Assembly: GCA_963721435.1 (NCBI GenBank)
Contig: CAVRJC010000011.1
Coordinates: 60,900-124,899 of the forward strand
From: CAVRJC01 sp963721435
GTDB lineage: Bacteria; Actinomycetota; Acidimicrobiia; IMCC26256; DASPTH01
Reading direction: 5' to 3'
DNA length: 64,000 nucleotides
Every line of letters starts with the position of its first letter. Position 1 is the stretch's first letter. The position numbers and the translations under genes are program-made. Positions 40,306-50,504 of the stretch are shown in pieces. The notes beneath the pieces are model-generated. The model made no database searches and was not told where the DNA came from. It saw only the letters and a list, made by a program, of their open reading frames with translations.

Positions 40306-40572
40306 ATGCCGACCATCGTCGGGCACCACGACATCTCGAAGGGCAAGGACCATTGGCTCTCCTCGCCGAAGCGGGAAGAGCTCTTTGGTCCTCTCGGCGT
40401 CTCCAATATCAGGACGTTCGTAGACCCGCAGAACCCGAACCACGTCGCCGTTGTCATGGACGTGCCCGATCTCGATGCCTTCACGGCTGCCATGCAAACC
40501 GAGGCGGCCGCCGAGGCGATGGCATACGACGGAGTCATGCCCGAGACTCTGGTGATCCTCGTCGCGGAATAG
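40306..40572 (+). CDS. Small alpha/beta protein of unknown function
   Basis: An 88-residue cytoplasmic protein beginning MPTIVGHHDISKGKDHWLSS and containing VAVVMDVPDLDAFTAAMQT, a pattern like dimeric ferredoxin-fold (ABM-like) proteins with a beta-alpha-beta arrangement. GAGGAGG at 40294-40300 fixes the ATG at 40306. It is the first gene of the segment inserted after tpiA. No catalytic residues are evident. Confidence 0.75.
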   Translation: MPTIVGHHDISKGKDHWLSSPKREELFGPLGVSNIRTFVDPQNPNHVAVVMDVPDLDAFTAAMQTEAAAEAMAYDGVMPETLVILVAE

Positions 40573-40884
40573 CCCGATATTCCGATGGCCCGATTCGGGC
40601 ATCGAGCGGCCCGCTGCCGTTCCACTGAAGACTGCGCCGTAACAACCTGCTCGACCTAAGGCGCTGACAGACGCCAGATCTGCCATCTGCATCGCGTCTC
40701 GCGGTTCCCGTGTATGGGTTCAACGCAGGTTCACCGTGATGCGTTGTACTGCTCGCGCGTGCGGACTCGTTGGGGCGGCGCTGCGCGAAGGTCGAAAGGC
40801 CCTGTCGCCCGTTTGGAACTTGAGGTCCAATGGACGTGAATGCGGCACGGCACCGCCGGTGCATCGGATGCGGAGGAGGCGTGA
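40573..40884 (+). promoter_or_regulatory. Upstream region of the first giant secreted protein with a GGTTCA direct repeat
   Basis: No gene is seen in these 312 bases. At 40717-40738 is GGTTCAACGCAGGTTCACC followed by GTG: two GGTTCA half-sites exactly 11 bp apart. The flanks (CGCGTCTCGCGG before, CGTGATGCGTTGTACTGCT after) are also shared with copies at 44493 and 59938. The 11-bp period and GTTCACC core resemble PHO boxes bound by PhoP in Streptomyces. GGAGGAGG at 40872-40879 is the ribosome-binding site of the next gene. Confidence 0.6.
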
Positions 40885-43800
40885 ATGACCGAGTTCTCGC
40901 TTTCGAGGATTCCTTGGATGCGCACTGCTGCCGTGTTGCTTTCGGTTGCGCTCGTTGCGTTCGTGTTGGTCGTTGCCGCGCGGCCGGCGGCGGCGGCGGT
41001 GTTGGAGTGTCGGGTTGATCGTCCGGTGGTGGTGGGTGACGCGCTCACGTTCCGGGTGCGTGATCCTCAGGTGGGTTTCACGTATCAGTGGTCGGGTGGG
41101 GACGGTATGTCGGCGACGGGCGAGGTCGTGACATGGACGTATGGCTCTGCGGGGTGGAAGCAGGCGACGGTGTCACAGGTGGACGGTTCGGGGGGTGTGG
41201 TGGCCATTGCGATATGCGGGATGCATGTGTTGCCGCCTCCGGGGGGTGTGGCGAGCGTCGCGCCGGTGTTGTGGGTGCCCGCGGATGTTGATCCGGCGGC
41301 GCTGGTTCCACAGCTCAACCGGGTGTGGCGCTCGATCCGGTCGGCCTATTACCGCCATTACGGCCACACGTTCGTCCTGGAGCCGGTGCGGGCGGTGCGT
41401 TCGGCGTACACCGAACACGACATTTGCGGTGGCGATTGCACTGATCTCGGAGGGGCGGGGGCGAACACTTTGATGAACGTGGCGTTCACCGACGCGAACG
41501 CGGTAGCGCCGGCCGTGCCGTACCGGCGTTACTTGTTCGTGATGGCGTGGGGCGCGGGCGGCTGGGCCGGCTCTTGGGGGTGGGACATCGCCAAGGGCGG
41601 GGTCGGTGATTGGAGCATCGCAAACGCGGCGGGAGTCTTGGTCCCCAAGTTCGAGCCGAATCTGCCCGATTGGGTCGTGGCCGGTTCGTACAGCTCAGGC
41701 GTCGACACGATGTGGCACGAGGCCAACCACGGGATCGGCTGGGACGAGAACAACAGCCAGTTCATCGATCACCTCCCGACGCCGTGGGAGTTGGACGTGG
41801 TCGCGCAGAGCCCGTGGCTGACGGAGATCCCCGCGGATACCACCCCGCCGTTGGTGTCGATCACCGCACCTGTCGGCGGGTCGACGGTGTCGGGTACGAC
41901 GACGGTGCGGGTCGATGCCAGCGACAGTGGAGGGATGGACGCGGTCGGGCTGATCGTCGATGGTCGGCTGCGCAGCATCGACTCGTCCCCGCCGTATGCG
42001 TTCAACCTCGACACGTTGGGGTTGAGTTCGGATCAACATCAGGTGACCGCGATCGCCTACGACACGACGGGCAACACCGCCGAGCAGACGGTTGATGTCA
42101 ACGTGATGAACGAGCTGGGTGGTGCGTGCCACACCGACCCACCGGTCGGGGAGTTCTACGCCTGCATGTACGCGGGCACGAACTTCAACACCTACCTGGG
42201 CACGATGGTCGACGGTGTCGATCCGCTCGACACCGGTGCCCTGGCGTGGGGGCCGCGGCACCGCTGGCCGACCGGGTCCGTGTTCCACGGCATCGGCTCC
42301 CAGATCAGCGGCCGATGGAAGGGTGTGGTCGAGCTGCCGGCGGGCAACTACCTGTTCCACGTCCTCACCGACGACGGTATCCGGCTACGCGTCAACGGTC
42401 ACCTCGTGCTCGACCAGTGGCATGTTCAAGCCGACCGGTTCACAGCCGCCGCCAGCGGGCTGGGGGGTCTGACCACCATCGAGGTCGACTGGTATCAAGA
42501 CGCCGGAGGCAAGGCGCTCGAGCTGTGGTGGCAGCCGACGACCGCCGCGCCCGCCGTGACCGTGCAGCCCGCCGACCAATCGGTGCTCGAGGGGTCGGCC
42601 GTGACGTTCACCACCGCGGCGTCGGGTGATCCCGCCCCGACGGTGCAGTGGCAGTCCTCGACCGACGGTGGCGACACCTTCACCGACGTGCCCGGCGCGA
42701 CCTCACCCACACTGAGCTTGGTGGCCCACACCTCCGCCAGCGGCACCCGATACCGGGCCGTGTTCACCAACACGCCCGCCGGCCAGCCCCCGACCACCAC
42801 CTTGACCAATCCCGCCACCTTGACCGTCACGGCTCCGGGCCTGCCGGACATGGTGGTGACCTCGGTGGGTGGTGTGGGTTCGCCGGTGGCGGGTGATCAT
42901 GTGGTGTTCTCCGCGACGGTGAAGAACCAGGGGACCGCGCCGACGCCGGCGGGCACGATCGTGGATGTGGCGTTCTTCGTGGATGGGCAAGACGGTGTCG
43001 TGGTCCGATACGTACACGGCGTCGATCCCGGTGGGTGGCTCGGTGACGTTGACCGCGAACGGGGGACCTCAAGAGTTGGGCGGGGTGCCGTATTGGGTGG
43101 CGAGTGCTGGTGATCACACCGTCGATGCGTTTGTGAACAGCATCAGCCGGTTCGCGGAGTCGGATCGGTCGAACAATCACCTGTCGCAGGGTTTCTCGGT
43201 CGGGGAGCTGCCGGGAGAACCGCCGGGCTATACGTCGTTGGTGCCGGCGCGGGTGTTGGACACACGGGCGGGCTACTCGACGGTCGATGGCCTGTTCGCA
43301 GGGGTCGGTGTGGTGGGACCGGGTCAGACGTTGAACCTCACCGTGACAGGACGCGGTGGCGTCCCCGCATCGGGAGCCGGCGCGGTGGCGTTGAACGTGA
43401 CCGTGACAAACCCGTCCGCGCCGAGTTTCTTGACGGTGTGGCCGACAGGTGTCGCACGACCGAACGCGTCGAATCTGAACTTCACACCAGGCCAGACGAT
43501 CCCCAACATGGTCATCGCCCAGGTCGGCACGAACGGTTTGGTGTCGATCTACAACCACGCAGGGCTCGACGGACGTGATCGTGGATGTCCTCGGCTGGTT
43601 CCCCGCTGGTGCCGGGTATTCGTCGTTGGTGCCGGCGCGGTTGTTGGACACCCGGGCGGGCTATTCGACGGTGGATGGCTTGTTCGCGGGGGTTGGTGTG
43701 GTGGGGCCGGGTCAGACGTTGAATCTGACCGTGGGCGGCCGGGGTGGGGTGCCCGTCGGTGCGGGTGCGGTGGCGTTGAACGTGACGGTGACGAACCCGT

Positions 43801-44387
43801 CCGCACCGAGTTTCTTGACGGTGTGGCCGACAGGTGTCGCGCGACCGAACGCGTCGAACCTGAACTTCACGCCAGGCCAGACGATCCCCAACATGGTCAT
43901 CGCCCAAGTCAGTGCGAACGGTGTGGTGTCGATCTACAACCGTGAAGGCACGACCGACGTGATCGTCGATGTCCTCGGCTGGTTCCCGACCGATGAGGAC
44001 GAGGGCTATGCGTCGTTGGTGCCGGCGCGGGTGTTGGACACCCGGGCGGGCTATTCAACGGTCGATGGCCTGTTCGCGGGGGTCGGTGCGGTCGGGCCGG
44101 CCCAGACGTTGAACCTCACCGTGACGGGCCGCGGTGGCGTCCCCGCATCAGGAGTCGGTGCGGTCGCGTTGAACGTGACCGTGACAGGCCCATCCGCACC
44201 GAGCTTCTTGACCCTCTGGCCAACCGGGTTGGCGCGGCCGAACGCCTCGAACTTGAACTTCACGCCGGGTGAGACGATCCCGAACATGGTCATCGCCCAA
44301 GTCGGCACCAACGGCCAGATCTCGATCTACAACCACGCGGGCGCGACCCATGTCATCGTCGATGTCCTCGGCTGGTTCCCCGACTGA
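40885..44387 (+). CDS. Giant secreted multidomain protein with HEXXH motif, PA14, CARDB and three LDTR modules (two frame changes)
   Basis: About 1,165 residues after two +1 corrections (near 42990 and 43565). Order: signal peptide (1-38, ending RPAAAA); a PKD-like region; a domain with MWHEANHGIGWDENNS, a zinc-protease HEXXH signature; an Ig-like domain (TPPLVSITAPVGG); a PA14 carbohydrate-binding-like domain (FHVLTDDGIRLRVNGHLV); an Ig-like domain; a CARDB domain (VFSATVKNQGTAPTPAGT); three 120-residue LDTR modules. The corrections restore exact agreement with the homologous module of the next gene. Probably a surface or secreted hydrolase or adhesin; proteolytic activity is inferred from the motif only. 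It has a strong ribosome-binding site. Confidence 0.75.
42838..44387 (+). repeat. Long direct repeat, copy 1 (CARDB plus three LDTR modules)
   Basis: About 1.55 kb nearly identical to 45640-47183, covering the CARDB domain and all three LDTR modules (about 43228-43605, 43615-43992 and 44005-44384). Within it each module also repeats its neighbour. Confidence 0.85.
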
Positions 44388-44694
44388 CAAACCGCTTCCC
44401 GACGAACGTGACGGATCGCGGGTTCGCGTCTGGACGCGCGGCGCACAACACTCACCGCTGCAGTCGCAGGTGCGTCGCGTGCCACGCGTACGGGTTCAAT
44501 ACAGGTTCGCCGTGATGCGCCGTACTGCCATATCGTCGTGCCCACGCGCACTGGAGGGGCTGCTGTGGCTCGCGTTAGCACTGAGGCCCGCGGTTTGTAT
44601 CCCCTGTGGACCTTTGGCCCTTGTCGTGGGGCGTGCCACTATCGAAGACTGCACTTGCGGGCACAAGCTGGGCATGCCAGCAAGGGGGGGCGTC
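44388..44694 (+). promoter_or_regulatory. Upstream region of the second giant secreted protein with a GGTTCA direct repeat
   Basis: These 307 bases contain no convincing gene. At 44493-44514 is GGTTCAATACAGGTTCGCC followed by GTG, the second copy of the 11-bp-period element, followed by the conserved block CGTGATGCGCCGTACTGCC. Its downstream part (CACGCGCACTGG) resembles the copy at 59938 more than that at 40717. AAGGGGGGG just before 44695 is the ribosome-binding site of the next gene. Confidence 0.55.
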
Positions 44695-47183
44695 ATGGTG
44701 GTGGGGCTCAAGAAGGCAGCGTCAGCGTTTGTTGTGGCGGCAGTCGTCGCAGGACTGCTTGGCACCATCGTGGTATCTGCGGCGGTGGCGCAAGTCGATG
44801 CGTCAGCAGATCCTGGTCTGGTTGGCAGGATCGCGTTCGTGAGTGACCGCAGCGGCAGCCCGGACATCTGGGTCATGAACGCGGACGGCTCTGATCCTGT
44901 CAATCTCACTCATGACGGTGCTGTCGATGCTGGCCCTGCGTGGTCACCTGATGGCACACGCATCGCGTTCTCAAGCAATGCGCGGGATGGCAAGACGGAC
45001 ATCTGGGTGATGAACGCTGACGGCAGCAATCGCGCTGACCTGATGCCCACAGACTGGAGTCCATCCAATCCCGGTGGGGGCTTTCCTCCGTCGTGGAGAC
45101 CCGCATGGTCGCCTGACGGTAAGCAGCTCGCGTTCCAAGACGGCAACGGCATTCGAGTCATGAACGCAGACGGCTCCAACGCTCACACCATCGTGCCCGG
45201 ACCTCGAAGCAACAATCCAGCGTGGTCCCCCGACGGGACGACAATCGTCTACGCCCTCTCGAGCGTGGAATTCGGCGGCTTCACCGATCTGTATGCGCTC
45301 AACCTGGTGGCGGGGACTCCGCCCACGGACCTGACGAACACGCTCCATATTCCTGAGGATCAGCCCTCGTGGTCGCCCGACGGCAGCCAGATCGCGTACT
45401 GGCGCGACGGCACGATTGGGGTCATGGACGCCGACGGCGGCGATCAGCACGGCGTCACGAACTTCAACCAAAGCGATTCGGACCCGGCATGGTCGTCGGA
45501 TGGAACGAAGATCGTGTTCTCCGGCATCAGGGCGGTTCTTGGCAAGCCCGACATCTTTGTGATGGACGCCGACGGCGGAAGCCTCGTGAACCTCACACAG
45601 TCCTTTCTGGGGAGTGATTCAGAGCCCAGTTGGACTGGGTTGCCGGACATGGTGGTGACCTCGGTTGGTGGGGTGGGTTCGGTGGTGGCGGGTGATCATG
45701 TGGTGTTTTCCGCGACGGTGAAGAACCAGGGGACTGCGCCGACGCCGGCGGGCACGATCGTGGATGTGGCGTTCTTCGTGGATGGTGAGACGGTGTCGTG
45801 GTCGGATACGTACACATCGTCGATTCCGGTGGGTGGCTCGGTGACGTTGACTGCGAATGGGGGACCGCAAGAGTTGGGCGGGGTGCCGTATTGGGTGGCG
45901 AGTGCTGGTGATCACACCGTCGATGCGTTTGTGAACAGCATCAACCGGCTCGCGGAATCGGATCGGTCGAACAATCACCTGTCGCAGGGCTTCTCAGTCG
46001 GGGAGCTGCCGGGAGAACCGCCGGGCTATTCGTCGTTGCTGCCAGCAAGGTTGTTGGACACCCGGCCGGGGTCGGCGACAGTCGACGGGTTGTTCGCGGG
46101 GGTTGGTGCGGTGGGACCGGGTCAGACGTTGAACCTGACCGTGGGCGGCCGGGGCGGGGTTCCTGAGGGTGCGGGTGCGGTGGCGTTGAACGTGACGGTG
46201 ACGGGCCCGTCCGCGCCGAGTTTCTTGACGGTGTGGCCGACGGGTGTCGCGCGACCGAACGCGTCGAATCTGAACTTCACGCCCGGTGACACGATCCCGA
46301 ACATGGTCATCGCCCAGGTCGGCACGAACGGTCTCGTATCGATCTACAACCACGCGGGCGCGACCGACGTGATCGTCGATGTCCTCGGCTGGTTCCCCAC
46401 GGGTGCCGGCTATTCGTCGTTGGTGCCGGCAAGGCTGTTGGACACGCGGGCGGGCTATTCGACGGTGGATGGCCTGTTCGCGGGGGTTGGTGTGGTGGGG
46501 CCGGGTCAGACATTGAATCTGATGGTGGGAGGCCGGGGTGGGGTCCCTGCGGGTGCGGGTGCGGTGGCATTGAACGTGACGGTGACGAATCCGTCCGCGC
46601 CGAGTTTCTTGACGGTGTGGCCGACGGGTGTCGCGCGGCCGAACGCGTCGAATCTGAACTTCACACCAGGCCAGACGATCCCCAACATGGTCATCGCGCA
46701 AGTCAGTGCGAACGGTTTGGTGTCGATCTACAACCGTGAAGGCACGACGGACGTGATCGTGGATGTCCTCGGTTGGTTCCCGACGGATGAGGACGAGGGC
46801 TATGCGTCGTTGGTGCCGGCGCGGGTGCTGGACACGCGGCCGGGGTCTTCGACGGTGGACGGCCTGTTCGCGGGAGTCGGCGCGGTCGGGCCGGCCCAGA
46901 CGTTGAACCTGACCGTGACGGGCCGGGGTGGAGTCCCCGCATCAGGAGTCGGCGCAGTCGCGTTGAACGTGACGGTGACAGGCCCATCCGCGCCCAGCTT
47001 CGTGACCGTGTGGCCGACCGGCGTCGCGCCGACCGAACGCGTCGAATCTGAACTTCACACCAGGCCAGACGATCCCCAACATGGTCATCGCCCAAGTCGG
47101 CACCAACGGCCAGATCTCGATCTACAACCACGCCGGCAACGACCCACGTCATCGTCGATGTCCTCGGCTGGTTCCCCGACTGA
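44695..47183 (+). CDS. Giant secreted TolB-like beta-propeller protein with CARDB and three LDTR modules (two frame changes)
   Basis: About 828 residues after +1 corrections near 47033 and 47141, which restore the same C-terminus (VDVLGWFPD) as the previous giant protein and a stop at 47181-47183. Residues 1-40 are a signal peptide. Residues about 45-320 are TolB/WD40-like PD40 blades (IWVMNADGS and PAWSPDGTRIAF, repeated about six times). A CARDB domain and three LDTR modules follow. ATG 44695 has a G-rich ribosome-binding site. Propellers of this type bind proteins or glycans; the ligand is unknown. The long upstream frame is not coding. Confidence 0.78.
45640..47183 (+). repeat. Long direct repeat, copy 2 (CARDB plus three LDTR modules)
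   Basis: Partner of 42838-44387 with modules at about 46021-46398, 46408-46785 and 46798-47180. The two copies would support homologous recombination, deleting about 2.8 kb or swapping N-terminal domains. Confidence 0.85.
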
Positions 47184-47293
47184 CAAACGCCTGCCGGCGA
47201 ACGTGACGGATCGACGAATCAGGGACTACAACGCTCCGGGCAAGGCGAGCAGTCGCAACGGTCGCACCTCTTACTACAGCGCATAGTCGCCGG

Positions 47294-47322
47294 GAGTTCG
47301 CCCGAATCGTCCAGTACCGCAG
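47294..47322 (+). repeat. Right copy of the tpiA 3'-end duplication
   Basis: Encodes EFARIVQYRRA-stop when read in frame, a remnant of a tpiA C-terminus with no gene in front of it, 54 bp before secG. It matches 40141-40169 at 27 of 29 positions. It probably represents the original tpiA end, displaced when the 7.1-kb segment entered. Confidence 0.75.
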
Positions 47323-47376
47323 GGCGTAGCCCGGTGCGCCGCTGGCCGGTCGTCCACTGGATACACTGACCGGCGC

Positions 47377-47610
47377 ATGATCGACACCATCCTGACCATC
47401 ATCGACGTGGCGGCGGCGCTCACGGTGATCTTCCTGATCCTGCTGCACTCCGGGCGTGGTGGCGGTCTGTCCGATATGTTCGGTGGTGGGCAGTTGGGGG
47501 GCTCGATGGCGGGCTCGACCGTGGTGGAGCGCAACCTCGACCGCCTCACCGTGATCGCCTGCACCGTGTTCATGTTCTCCACCGTGATCCTCGCGCTCCG
47601 GGTGCAGTAA
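47377..47610 (+). CDS. secG: Protein translocase subunit SecG
   Basis: A 77-residue membrane protein with two hydrophobic segments (about 5-24 and 55-75) around the conserved loop HSGRGGGLSDMFGGG; that loop and the length are diagnostic. It helps SecYEG translocation. In most actinobacteria it directly follows tpiA; here 7.2 kb intervenes. Confidence 0.94.
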   Translation: MIDTILTIIDVAAALTVIFLILLHSGRGGGLSDMFGGGQLGGSMAGSTVVERNLDRLTVIACTVFMFSTVILALRVQ

Positions 47611-47699
47611 TCCCTCAAGCCTCCGTTCGCGACTGCCGTTCATCCACTCGGCGTCGTTTCGCGGCGTGCAGAATCGGCGGAGGAGCTGGGAGTTCCCCG

Positions 47700-49433
47700 A
47701 TGGAAGCCAACCCCAAGGTTTCACTGCGCAAGCCGTGGCGCATCGGCCGCGGTCTCGCGCTGACGCTCGTCGTGGTGGCGGCAACCACCGTTGTCACCTC
47801 CACGGGCGTTGCGGTCGCCGCCCGCCAGAAGTCCGCGACTTCCTCGTCGGCGATCACCGTTGGCGCGGAGGAGTTCCCGCCGGTGCTCAACGACATGACG
47901 CCGCAGGGGAACGGTCAGTGGACCGCGATGATCGTGGGGCCGGCGCTGGCGCGGGGCTACAAGTTGCTGCCCGACTTCTCCTACGAGCCGTGGCTGTTCT
48001 CGAAGGACTGCTCGGTGACGTCGCAGTCGCCGTTCACGGTGGACTGCACGCTGCGTGCCGACGCGAAGTGGTCGGACAACGTGCCGCTCACCGCCGACGA
48101 CTTCAAGTTCACGTACGACACGATCATGAACCCGAAGAACAACGTGATCACGCGCGACGGCTACGACCAGATCACCGCGTTCAACGTGGTCAGCCCGACC
48201 GAGTTCCAGATGGTGTTCAAGCAGGTGTTCGCGCCGTTCCGCGACCTCTGGGCGGGCACGAGCACCGCGGTGCTGCCGAAGCACGTGCTCGAGGGCGAGA
48301 ACTTCAACAAGGTCTGGAACAAGTGCATCTGCGACCCGAAGACGGGCACTCCGATCGGCAGCGGCCCGATGCTCGTCGACTCGTTCACGCCCGACCAGCA
48401 GGTCACGTTGGTGCCCAACCCCAACTACTGGGGCAAGAAGGCCACGGTGCCGAAGGTCGTGTTCGTGCCGGTGCTCGACAGCAACGCGGAGGTCAACGCG
48501 TTCCGTGCGGGTGAGGTCGACATGATCTACCCGCAGAACCAGATCGGGTTGCGCAAGAAGATCGAAGCGGTCGACGGCGCGGTGTACGCGTCGACCCTCG
48601 GGCCGCAGTGGGAGCACTTCGACATGCTGTCGACGGTGCCCGGCCTGTCCGACATCGAAGTGCGCAAGGCGATCGCCACCGCACTTCCGCGCCAGCAGAT
48701 CGTCGAGCGGGTCGTGAAAGACGCCAACGACGACGCCACCGTGCTCGACAACACGCAGTGGATGACGGACCAGAAGGCGTACGAGGCGAACTGGTCGATG
48801 TACCCGGCGAAGGGCGATGTGAGCGCCGCCAACGCGATGCTCGATGCCGCGGGCTGGAAGCTCGGCTCCGACGGCGTCCGCGCCAAGGCCGGCGTGAAGC
48901 TCGCGTTCACGCTGGGCACGACGTCGGGCAACCAGGCTCGTGAGCTCTCGCAGGTGATCATCCAGGAGCAGCTCAAGCAGATCGGCGTGAAGATCACGAT
49001 CAAGAACTCGCCCGACATCCTCGACGCCAAGTTGGTGGCGTTCGACTACCAGTCGATCATCTTCGCCTGGGTCGGCTCACCCGACCCGTTCGGCAACAAC
49101 ATCATCTGGCAGTCGACGTCGATCCCGGCCAAGTGCGCGCCGGCGAAGGCGAAGGTCGGGGACTGCGACTGGTCGGGTGCCAACTACACCAAGATCGAGA
49201 GCCCGACCATCGACCAGCTGCTCGCACAGGCGAACACGACCGCGGATCCCACGGCACGGGCCGCGCTGTACAACCAGGTCGACCAGCAGCTCGCGAGCAA
49301 CGAGGTCACGGTGATCCCGCTGTTCCAGAAGCCGACGCAGCTCGGGTACAAGAACACGATCACCGGCGTGAAGGACAACCCGACCCAGGACGGCTTCACC
49401 TGGAACATCGAAGACTGGACGTATCTCCCGTAG
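47700..49433 (+). CDS. ABC transporter substrate-binding protein, family 5 (peptide type)
   Basis: A 577-residue extracellular solute-binding protein (OppA/DppA family) that captures oligopeptides or similar ligands for the adjacent permease. Residues 1-42 form a signal peptide without a lipobox cysteine, so it is probably secreted or anchored another way. Family landmarks include CTLRADAKWSDNVPLTADDF, KFTYDTIMNP and EVNAFRAGEVDMI. GAGGAGCTGGG upstream is a good ribosome-binding site. It is first in the five-gene transporter operon. Confidence 0.92.
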   Translation: MEANPKVSLRKPWRIGRGLALTLVVVAATTVVTSTGVAVAARQKSATSSSAITVGAEEFPPVLNDMTPQGNGQWTAMIVGPALARGYKLLPDFSYEPWLFSKDCSVTSQSPFTVDCTLRADAKWSDNVPLTADDFKFTYDTIMNPKNNVITRDGYDQITAFNVVSPTEFQMVFKQVFAPFRDLWAGTSTAVLPKHVLEGENFNKVWNKCICDPKTGTPIGSGPMLVDSFTPDQQVTLVPNPNYWGKKATVPKVVFVPVLDSNAEVNAFRAGEVDMIYPQNQIGLRKKIEAVDGAVYASTLGPQWEHFDMLSTVPGLSDIEVRKAIATALPRQQIVERVVKDANDDATVLDNTQWMTDQKAYEANWSMYPAKGDVSAANAMLDAAGWKLGSDGVRAKAGVKLAFTLGTTSGNQARELSQVIIQEQLKQIGVKITIKNSPDILDAKLVAFDYQSIIFAWVGSPDPFGNNIIWQSTSIPAKCAPAKAKVGDCDWSGANYTKIESPTIDQLLAQANTTADPTARAALYNQVDQQLASNEVTVIPLFQKPTQLGYKNTITGVKDNPTQDGFTWNIEDWTYLP

Positions 49434-49463
49434 TCGAGTGATCCCCGGCGGGTCAACGCCCGC

Positions 49464-50504
49464 TTGCTAGAAACGTACGCGGTGATCGCGTACATCGGGC
49501 GTCGACTGTTGGTGTCCATCCCGGTGGTGATCCTGGCCACGATCATCGTCTTCGCGCTGGTCACCGCGCGCGGTGATCCGTTGCGCGACTACCGGCACAA
49601 GCCGGGGGTGTCGGAGCAGACGGTGCACAACCTCGAGCATCAGTACCACCTCGATGTCTCGAAGCCGGAGCAGTACCTGCTCTGGCTGGGCGACTTCGTG
49701 CAGGGCGACTGGGGGAGGTCGTTCAAGACCGATCAGCCGGTCACGGAGATGGTGGGCGACGCGGTGTGGAACTCGGCACTCCTGGTGGTGCCGGCGGTGC
49801 TGCTCTCGATCGCAGTTGCGATGTTGGTCGGTGTGGTGAGCGCGGTGCGCCGGTACTCGACCTTCGACCACGTCGCGACGGGGTTCACCTACTTCGGGTT
49901 CTCGATGCCCGACTTCTTCTTCGCGTTGATGCTGCAGCTGGTCCTGGTGGTGGTGCTCCAGGAGCAGCTCGGGATCCACCTCTTCTACGTGCAGGGGAAG
50001 TACAGCGTCGGCCAGGAGGGTGACGTCGGGAACCTGATCCGCCACATGGTGTTGCCCATCGCGGCGTTGATGCTCGGCACCGCGGCCGCGTGGAGCCGGT
50101 ACCAGCGCGACAGCATGATCGACGTCCTGCACACCGACTACGTCCGCACCGCGCGCGCGAAGGGCGTGCCGCGACGCGACGTCATCCGCCGTCACGCGCT
50201 CCGCAACGCGCTCATCCCGTTCGTCACTGTCGTCGCGATCGATGCCGGCGTGCTGCTCGGTGGCGTGGTCGTGATCGAGAAGATCTTCAGCTGGCCGGGG
50301 ATGGGCCTGCTCTTCTTCACCGCGCTCGAGCGGTCGGACTATCCGGTGATCCTGGCGTGGATGGTCGTCGCCGCGTTGTTCGTGGTGATCGCCAACCTCG
50401 TCGCCGACATCCTCTACGGCGCGCTCGACCCGCGCATCCGCGTCGGCGCGCACCGGCGGCATCGGGTGCGCACGCGCGTCGCGGCGAACGAGGAGATTCC
50501 GTGA
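49464..50504 (+). CDS. ABC transporter permease, DppB/OppB type
   Basis: A 346-residue permease with six helices and the EAA-type loop DYVRTARAKGVPRRDVIRRH that docks the ATPases. The N-terminal YIGRRLLVSIPVVILATII is the standard OppB start. TTG 49464 or GTG 49482 may initiate; neither has a clear ribosome-binding site. Its stop overlaps the next GTG. Confidence 0.92.
   Translation: MLETYAVIAYIGRRLLVSIPVVILATIIVFALVTARGDPLRDYRHKPGVSEQTVHNLEHQYHLDVSKPEQYLLWLGDFVQGDWGRSFKTDQPVTEMVGDAVWNSALLVVPAVLLSIAVAMLVGVVSAVRRYSTFDHVATGFTYFGFSMPDFFFALMLQLVLVVVLQEQLGIHLFYVQGKYSVGQEGDVGNLIRHMVLPIAALMLGTAAAWSRYQRDSMIDVLHTDYVRTARAKGVPRRDVIRRHALRNALIPFVTVVAIDAGVLLGGVVVIEKIFSWPGMGLLFFTALERSDYPVILAWMVVAALFVVIANLVADILYGALDPRIRVGAHRRHRVRTRVAANEEIP

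Noticed and set aside
40535..40864. A 109-residue minus-strand ORF sharing the segment THHGEPALNP with another at 59600-60085
   Set aside because: The shared residues come from the antisense of the GGTTCA repeat element; neither ORF has a ribosome-binding site or domain.
44269..44694. An N-terminal extension of the propeller protein in the same frame
   Set aside because: It crosses the end of the previous gene and the GGTTCA element; a signal peptide and ribosome-binding site mark 44695 as the start.
43228..47180. A CRISPR or short tandem repeat array
   Set aside because: The repeats are about 380 bp, in frame, and encode a protein module; there are no short repeats with unique spacers.
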